Shown: piece after piece, positions 59,901 to 64,000 of the stretch
Position numbering within the stretch: the first letter of the stretch is position 1
Layout: every line of letters starts with the position of its first letter
Source of the DNA: Bacteroidota bacterium
GTDB lineage: Bacteria > Bacteroidota > Bacteroidia > Sphingobacteriales > Sphingobacteriaceae
Assembly: GCA_013289045.1 (NCBI GenBank)
Contig: JABDAU010000008.1
Coordinates: forward strand, 1-64,000
Direction of reading: 5' to 3'
DNA length: 64,000 nt
Program-made: the position numbers and the translations under genes
Notes under the pieces: generated by a model
The model's database searches: none
What the model was told of the DNA's origin: nothing
Seen by the model: the letters and a program-made list of their open reading frames with translations, nothing else

Positions 59901-61493
59901 ATGAAAAAGGGAGCAGGCATAATATTCAGATCGGTGCTGTTGGTGATGGCGGGGGTGGCTATTGGCTTCTTTGCTTCGGATAACAATTTTAGCGGTCATT
60001 ACTTCGCATTCTCCTCTGCGAGGCATAGCAAACTGCAAAAAGTACTGCAATTAGTTAAAAGTAATTATGTGGATTCTGTGGATGCCGACAGCATGGAGGG
60101 TGTTGCCGCCAATAACCTGCTTCAAGGCCTCGACCCGCATTCGATGTACCTGCCGCCGCAACAGGCGCTGGCCATAAACGAAAAATTACAGGGAAGCTTT
60201 GATGGTTTCGGATTGGAATACCAGGTGTTGCGCGATACGCTGTTCATCACCCAGATCTATCCCGATGGCCCGGCTGCAAAAGCAGGTTTGGCTACCGGCG
60301 ACAAGGTGATCGGCATCAATAACAAGAAACTGACCGGCAAGCTGACCGCCGACCTGGTGGACAAGCTTTTTGAAGACCAGAAAGATAATACCATAGCCTT
60401 TAACGTTATCGGGCCGGACGGCAAGGCAACCCGGCAATATCACATACAACGCGGCACGGTCGACCTGACCAGCCTTGACGCTGCTTATATGGCTACCGAA
60501 GATGTGGGCTATATCAAGATCAGCAAATTTGCTTCGACCACGGATGATGATTTCAGGCTTGCCCTGAGCAAACTGAAGGATAAAGGCATGAAAAAGCTGG
60601 TGCTGGACATCCGCGGAAATGGCGGCGGCTACCTGAATACGGCTACCGCTTTGGCGGATGAATTCCTGACCAAAGGACAGCTGATCGTTTACACCAAAGG
60701 CACGCATGAGCCGCGTACCGATTATTTCGCGACCGATTCGGGCAATTTTCAACAAGGTAAGCTGGCGGTTTTGATAGACGAATATTCAGCCTCGGCAAGC
60801 GAGATACTGGCCGGCGCCTTGCAGGATCTGGACCGCGCGGTGATCGTTGGTCGCCGTTCATTTGGCAAGGGTTTGGTGCAGGAACAGTTCCCGTTTGAGG
60901 ATGGTTCGGCAGTGAATTTGACCGTTGCGCGGTATTACACACCATCGGGCAGATCGATACAGAAATCATACGCCGGCGGCGTGGACAATTATCACAATGA
61001 GTTGAGCGAGCGCATGAAAAAGGGTGAGCTTTTCTCGTCACAGAACAGTTTTAACGATAGCCTTTTCCGCAGACCATCGCCATATCATACAGTAAAAGGG
61101 CGTAAGGTTTATAGCGGCGGCGGCATTATGCCGGATATTTTTGTGCCTGCCGACAGCGCACAGGACACCAACCTGGTACAGGAGATGGATGATGCACAGC
61201 TGTTCACTGCCTTTGTGATTGACAGGCTGCAACCATCGATAAAGAAATATAATGACGAGGACGCTTTCGTTAAAGATTACACGGTAACCGATGATACCTT
61301 TGGCGATTTTATTATATATGCCTCGCAAAGCATAAAGGAAATGGACCCGAGCGATATCATGGTATCCAAAAAAGCCATCAAAACGCTGTTAAAAGCCTAC
61401 GCAGCCCGCTTTAAATGGGGCGATGCAGCATTCTTCCAAACGGTGAATAAAGAGGATTTGGGCCTTAAAAAGGCTGTAGCAGCGATAGAGTAG
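59901..61493 (+). CDS. C-terminal processing peptidase (S41 family)
   Basis: This periplasmic serine protease cleaves proteins near their C-terminus. The N-terminal membrane anchor (MKKGAGIIFRSVLLVMAGVAI) precedes a PDZ domain (LEYQVLRDTLFITQIYPDGPAAKAGLATGD, about 96-125). The protease core has GGGYLNTATALADEF, the catalytic Ser in EYSASASEILAG and Lys in RSFGKGLVQE. The length of 530 residues is normal. It converges on der, with repeat B5 from one stop to the other. Confidence 0.93.
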   Translation: MKKGAGIIFRSVLLVMAGVAIGFFASDNNFSGHYFAFSSARHSKLQKVLQLVKSNYVDSVDADSMEGVAANNLLQGLDPHSMYLPPQQALAINEKLQGSFDGFGLEYQVLRDTLFITQIYPDGPAAKAGLATGDKVIGINNKKLTGKLTADLVDKLFEDQKDNTIAFNVIGPDGKATRQYHIQRGTVDLTSLDAAYMATEDVGYIKISKFASTTDDDFRLALSKLKDKGMKKLVLDIRGNGGGYLNTATALADEFLTKGQLIVYTKGTHEPRTDYFATDSGNFQQGKLAVLIDEYSASASEILAGALQDLDRAVIVGRRSFGKGLVQEQFPFEDGSAVNLTVARYYTPSGRSIQKSYAGGVDNYHNELSERMKKGELFSSQNSFNDSLFRRPSPYHTVKGRKVYSGGGIMPDIFVPADSAQDTNLVQEMDDAQLFTAFVIDRLQPSIKKYNDEDAFVKDYTVTDDTFGDFIIYASQSIKEMDPSDIMVSKKAIKTLLKAYAARFKWGDAAFFQTVNKEDLGLKKAVAAIE

Positions 61494-61607
61494 TCTGAAC
61501 CAGGATTAAACGGATTTATCGGATTTACAGGATATGGGAAATGGCCGTATATCAATCAAAACACCATCCTGAAAATCTGTTTAATCCCCCCAAATCCTGG
61601 TTCAGAC
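61493..61607. repeat. Family B inverted repeat, copy 5, stop codon to stop codon
   Basis: The outer 15 bases (GTCTGAACCAGGATT) pair perfectly with the other end. It starts on the last base of the ctpA stop and ends three bases before the der stop, as does B2 between its own convergent genes. Confidence 0.85.
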
Positions 61608-61609
61608 AA

Positions 61610-62911
61610 TTATTTTTGCCTAAACCACACCTGTATCGGTGAGCCGCTGAAATCGAAGTTTTCCCTCAGTTTGTTTTCTATAAAGCGGTAATAGGACTCC
61701 TTAACGTATTGCGGCAGGTTGCAAAAGAACGCGAACATGGGCGATGATCCTGCAATTTGTGTTACGTATTTAATCTTAACATATTTGCCTTTGATGGATG
61801 GCGGTGGATATGCCTCAATGATGGGCAGCATTACCTCGTTCAGTTTGGATGTAGGAACCTTCCGGGCGCGGTTCTCATAAACCTTGTTGGCGGTTTCGAT
61901 CACACGCATGATCCTTTGCTTTTCGGTAACCGAAGTGAATACAACAGGCACATCGGTAAACGGCGCTATCTTTTCCTTGATCAGCTCTTCAAAAACCTTA
62001 CTGGTTTTGTTGTTCTTTTCGATCAAATCCCACTTATTCACCACGATCATGATGCCCTTTTTGTTCTTTTCGGCAAGATGGAAAATATTGATATCCTGCG
62101 ATTCGATGCCTTCTACCGCGTCGATCATCAAGATGATCACATCGGCTTCTTCCAGCGCCTTGATGGTGCGCATTACGGAATAGAACTCGATGTTTTCCTT
62201 TACCTTGGTTTTTTTACGCATCCCTGCCGTATCGATCAGCATAAAATCGTGACCGAACTGGTTGTAATGGATATGGATGGAATCGCGCGTAGTGCCGGCG
62301 ATTGGCGTTACGATATTACGTTCCTTACCGATAAGCGCATTGATGATGGATGATTTACCCACATTAGGGCGACCAACAATGGCGTATTTTGGCAGGTTAT
62401 TTTCCTCAACAGCTACATCTTCAAAATGCTTTACCACTTCATCCAGCAATTCGCCGGTACCGGAGCCTGTCATGGATGAGATATTGTAAAGCTCGCCCAG
62501 GCCCAGGCTGTAAAACACCATGGAATCTGCCAGGAGCGAGTTATTGTCGAGCTTATTCACTACTACAAAAACAGGTTTGCTGCCCTTGCGCAGCAGGGTG
62601 GCGATCTCGTCGTCAAGGTCGGTAATGCCGGTGGTTACGTCGACCATGAACAGGATAACGGTAGCTTCTTCAATGGCAATAATTACCTGCTCGCGGATAG
62701 CAGCCTCGAACACATCTTCCGAATGCGCTACGTAGCCGCCGGTATCTATCACGGTAAAAGAATGGTGAAGCCATTCGGATACGCCATAGTGACGGTCGCG
62801 CGTAACGCCGCTAAAATCGTCGACAATGGCCTTGCGGCTTTCGGTAAGGCGGTTATATAAGGTTGATTTACCTACGTTGGGCCTGCCAACTATAGCTACT
62901 ATATTGCTCAT
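61610..62911 (-). CDS. der: Ribosome biogenesis GTPase Der (EngA)
   Basis: Der has two successive G domains. GRPNVGKST appears at residues 8-16 and again at about 180-188 ([11 protein letters not shown]), with DFSGVTRDR and IAGTTRDS switch regions, NKLD and NKWD specificity motifs, and the KH-like C-terminal domain. Its role is in large ribosomal subunit assembly. Length 433 is typical. It is followed by B5 and preceded by family E repeat E2. Confidence 0.97.
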   Translation of the reverse strand: MSNIVAIVGRPNVGKSTLYNRLTESRKAIVDDFSGVTRDRHYGVSEWLHHSFTVIDTGGYVAHSEDVFEAAIREQVIIAIEEATVILFMVDVTTGITDLDDEIATLLRKGSKPVFVVVNKLDNNSLLADSMVFYSLGLGELYNISSMTGSGTGELLDEVVKHFEDVAVEENNLPKYAIVGRPNVGKSSIINALIGKERNIVTPIAGTTRDSIHIHYNQFGHDFMLIDTAGMRKKTKVKENIEFYSVMRTIKALEEADVIILMIDAVEGIESQDINIFHLAEKNKKGIMIVVNKWDLIEKNNKTSKVFEELIKEKIAPFTDVPVVFTSVTEKQRIMRVIETANKVYENRARKVPTSKLNEVMLPIIEAYPPPSIKGKYVKIKYVTQIAGSSPMFAFFCNLPQYVKESYYRFIENKLRENFDFSGSPIQVWFRQK

Positions 62912-62920
62912 TCTTTTTAG

Positions 62921-63016
62921 ATTAGAGATTAGAGACCAGTTGATTAGAGATTAGTGGATAAGAATACCAACCCGGAAATTCAACTAATCTCCAATCTCTA
63001 ATTAACTAATCTCTAA
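62921..63016. repeat. Family E inverted repeat between era and der
   Basis: The left part (ATTAGAGATTAGAGACC...GATTAGAGATTAGTGGA, 62921-62957) and right part (CAACTAATCTCCAATCTCTAAT..., 62981-63016) are imperfect inverted repeats of GATTAGAGATTAGT units. It ends right at the era stop codon. It may attenuate read-through from era to der. Confidence 0.7.
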
Positions 63017-63895
63017 CTAACTTTCGTACCCAAATTTACGCAGGTAATTTTTCTTAGTGCGCCAGTCGGGTATAACTTTTACAAACATTTCGAGAAAAAT
63101 TTTCTGCTGGAAGAAATCTTCCATGGCCCTGCGGGCATAAGTGCCAACAATTTTCAGCATCTCGCCGTTTTTGCCGATGATGATATTTTTTTGCGAATCG
63201 CGCTCCACAATGATCTCCGCGCTGATGCGGTAAAGCTTCGGCTCTTCCTTAAAAGCGGTCACGATCACTTCGGTGCTGTAGGGTATTTCCTTTTTGTATT
63301 GCTTCAATATCTGTTCGCGTATCATTTCCGAAGCAAAGAAACGGTCGTTGCGGTCGGTAAGCTGGTCTTTTTCATAATAGGCCGGGTGCTCGGGCAGGTT
63401 CTCCAGTACAAAATCCATTATGGCTTTTATGTTATGATCGTGCAGGGCGGATATCGCAAAAACAGCTTTAGGGTTCAATTTCTCTTCCCAGTAAGCCACT
63501 TTCTGTTTTACAGTTTCCTCGTCGGATATATCGATCTTGTTAACCACCACCGCTATCGGCGCCAGCGAGCCTTCCAGCTTTTTCAGCACGTCGGTTTCGT
63601 CGAATTCTTCTTTAATGTCGGTAACCAGCAGGATGAGGTCGGCATTAACAATAGAGCCTTCCACCATGTTCATCATACTTTCGTGCAGCGCATAGTGTGG
63701 TTTGATCACACCGGGCGTATCTGAAAACACAATTTGGTATTCGGGTTCATTCACAATACCCAGTATACGGTGACGTGTAGTTTGCGCTTTTGGCGTGATG
63801 ATGGACATTTTTTCGCCCACAAGCGCATTCATCAGGGTTGATTTGCCTGCATTTGGTTTGCCGATGATGCTTACGAAACCTGCTTTGTGGTCCAT
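63017..63895 (-). CDS. era: GTPase Era
   Basis: Era binds the 3' end of 16S rRNA during small-subunit assembly. GKPNAGKST (residues 12-20, G1), DTPGV (G3) and NKID (G4) are visible, and the C-terminal KH domain contains EVIVTAF and KNIIIGKNGEMLKIVGT. The length of 292 residues is normal. It is followed by der on the same strand. Its promoter region is 28 bp upstream (see the inverted repeat at 63919-63953). Confidence 0.97.
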   Translation of the reverse strand: MDHKAGFVSIIGKPNAGKSTLMNALVGEKMSIITPKAQTTRHRILGIVNEPEYQIVFSDTPGVIKPHYALHESMMNMVEGSIVNADLILLVTDIKEEFDETDVLKKLEGSLAPIAVVVNKIDISDEETVKQKVAYWEEKLNPKAVFAISALHDHNIKAIMDFVLENLPEHPAYYEKDQLTDRNDRFFASEMIREQILKQYKKEIPYSTEVIVTAFKEEPKLYRISAEIIVERDSQKNIIIGKNGEMLKIVGTYARRAMEDFFQQKIFLEMFVKVIPDWRTKKNYLRKFGYES

Positions 63896-63915
63896 AAAAA
63901 AAATAAAAAATAATA

Positions 63916-63953
63916 TTTGGACTGCAAAGAAACGAATTATATCTTTGCAGTCC
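63916..63953. promoter_or_regulatory. Divergent promoter pair in a 12-bp inverted repeat, upstream of era
   Basis: Perfect arms (63919-63930 and 63942-63953, GGACTGCAAAGA and complement) are 11 bp apart. Rightward: TTTG 63916-63919, then 20 nt, then TATCTTTG 63940-63947, a close match to the Bacteroidota consensus. Leftward (towards era): TTG, 21 nt, then TTTCTTTG, one mismatch. The gene to the right is outside the window. Confidence 0.6.
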
Positions 63954-63964
63954 CAATTAAAATT

Positions 63965-64000
63965 TGGATTTCACAGATTTTGAAAGGGATTTCACCGATT
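63965..64000. repeat. GATTTCACCGATT-type short repeat at the right edge
   Basis: GGATTTCACAGATTT and GGATTTCACCGATT are tandem related units. A similar pair lies after the GMC gene (45613-45646). It runs off the edge. Confidence 0.4.

Noticed and set aside
1-64000. tRNA, rRNA, riboswitch or insertion sequence
   Set aside because: I read the gaps for cloverleaf-like or conserved RNA patterns and transposase genes and found none that I could support.

Overview
The window is chromosomal DNA from a Bacteroidota bacterium, most likely family Sphingobacteriaceae (Mucilaginibacter or Pedobacter type). This is inferred from gene content: fused E1 alpha/beta ketoacid dehydrogenase, DUF3127, BshA, a CruF-type carotenoid protein and OstA-like export protein. 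Other pointers are TAnnTTTG promoter boxes, few Shine-Dalgarno sequences, and dense palindromic repeats between genes. I see no rRNA, tRNA, CRISPR array, prophage or intact insertion sequence.

Layout. 1-2.3 kb: the end of trpE, then trpG and trpC, with an inverted-repeat element between trpE and trpG that supplies the TrpG start codon. 2.5-10.9 kb: a phospholipase C-type lipoprotein, a di-haem peroxidase, a toxin-antitoxin pair, an OprB-like porin, a Fur-family regulator, a small XRE regulator, and tilS with a membrane protein. 10.9-19.8 kb: an OstA-like protein, rdgB, a possible HolD-like protein, a SurA-like chaperone, a MoxR ATPase, an NTF2-fold protein and cysS. 19.9-30.3 kb: a VOC protein, a beta-lactamase-fold lipoprotein or secreted enzyme, an amidohydrolase, then mutL, two rhomboid proteases, an EEP phosphatase and bshA.

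30.3-43.7 kb: a second toxin-antitoxin pair, DUF3127 with an SSB-like tail, an rRNA methyltransferase, a TonB_C-like protein, the E1 fusion, DUF4198, a GH31 enzyme, an erythromycin-esterase-like protein, LutB, DUF1003 and a GH13 enzyme. 43.9-49.6 kb: a GMC oxidoreductase, a Tat-exported sugar isomerase-like protein, a zinc alcohol dehydrogenase and an esterase, interrupted by a roughly 960-bp repeat array. 49.8-51.5 kb: a GreA-like protein and a MacB-type permease. 51.8-55.9 kb (minus strand): ugd-uxs-galE-cpsB, supplying nucleotide sugars for exopolysaccharide. 56.0-59.5 kb: waaA, acyltransferase, glycosyltransferase and cruF, all with 4-nt overlaps, combining lipid A core and carotenoid end-group modification. 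59.9-64 kb: a C-terminal processing protease, then der and era on the minus strand.

Most genes are housekeeping or cell-envelope genes. The unusual content is mainly between genes. At least eight families of inverted-repeat elements recur. Two families show arm changes that preserve pairing, and several elements lie exactly between the stop codons of convergent genes. One repeat has entered a reading frame (waaA) and another has replaced a start region (trpG). Function calls come from motif recognition by eye; no database search was run.
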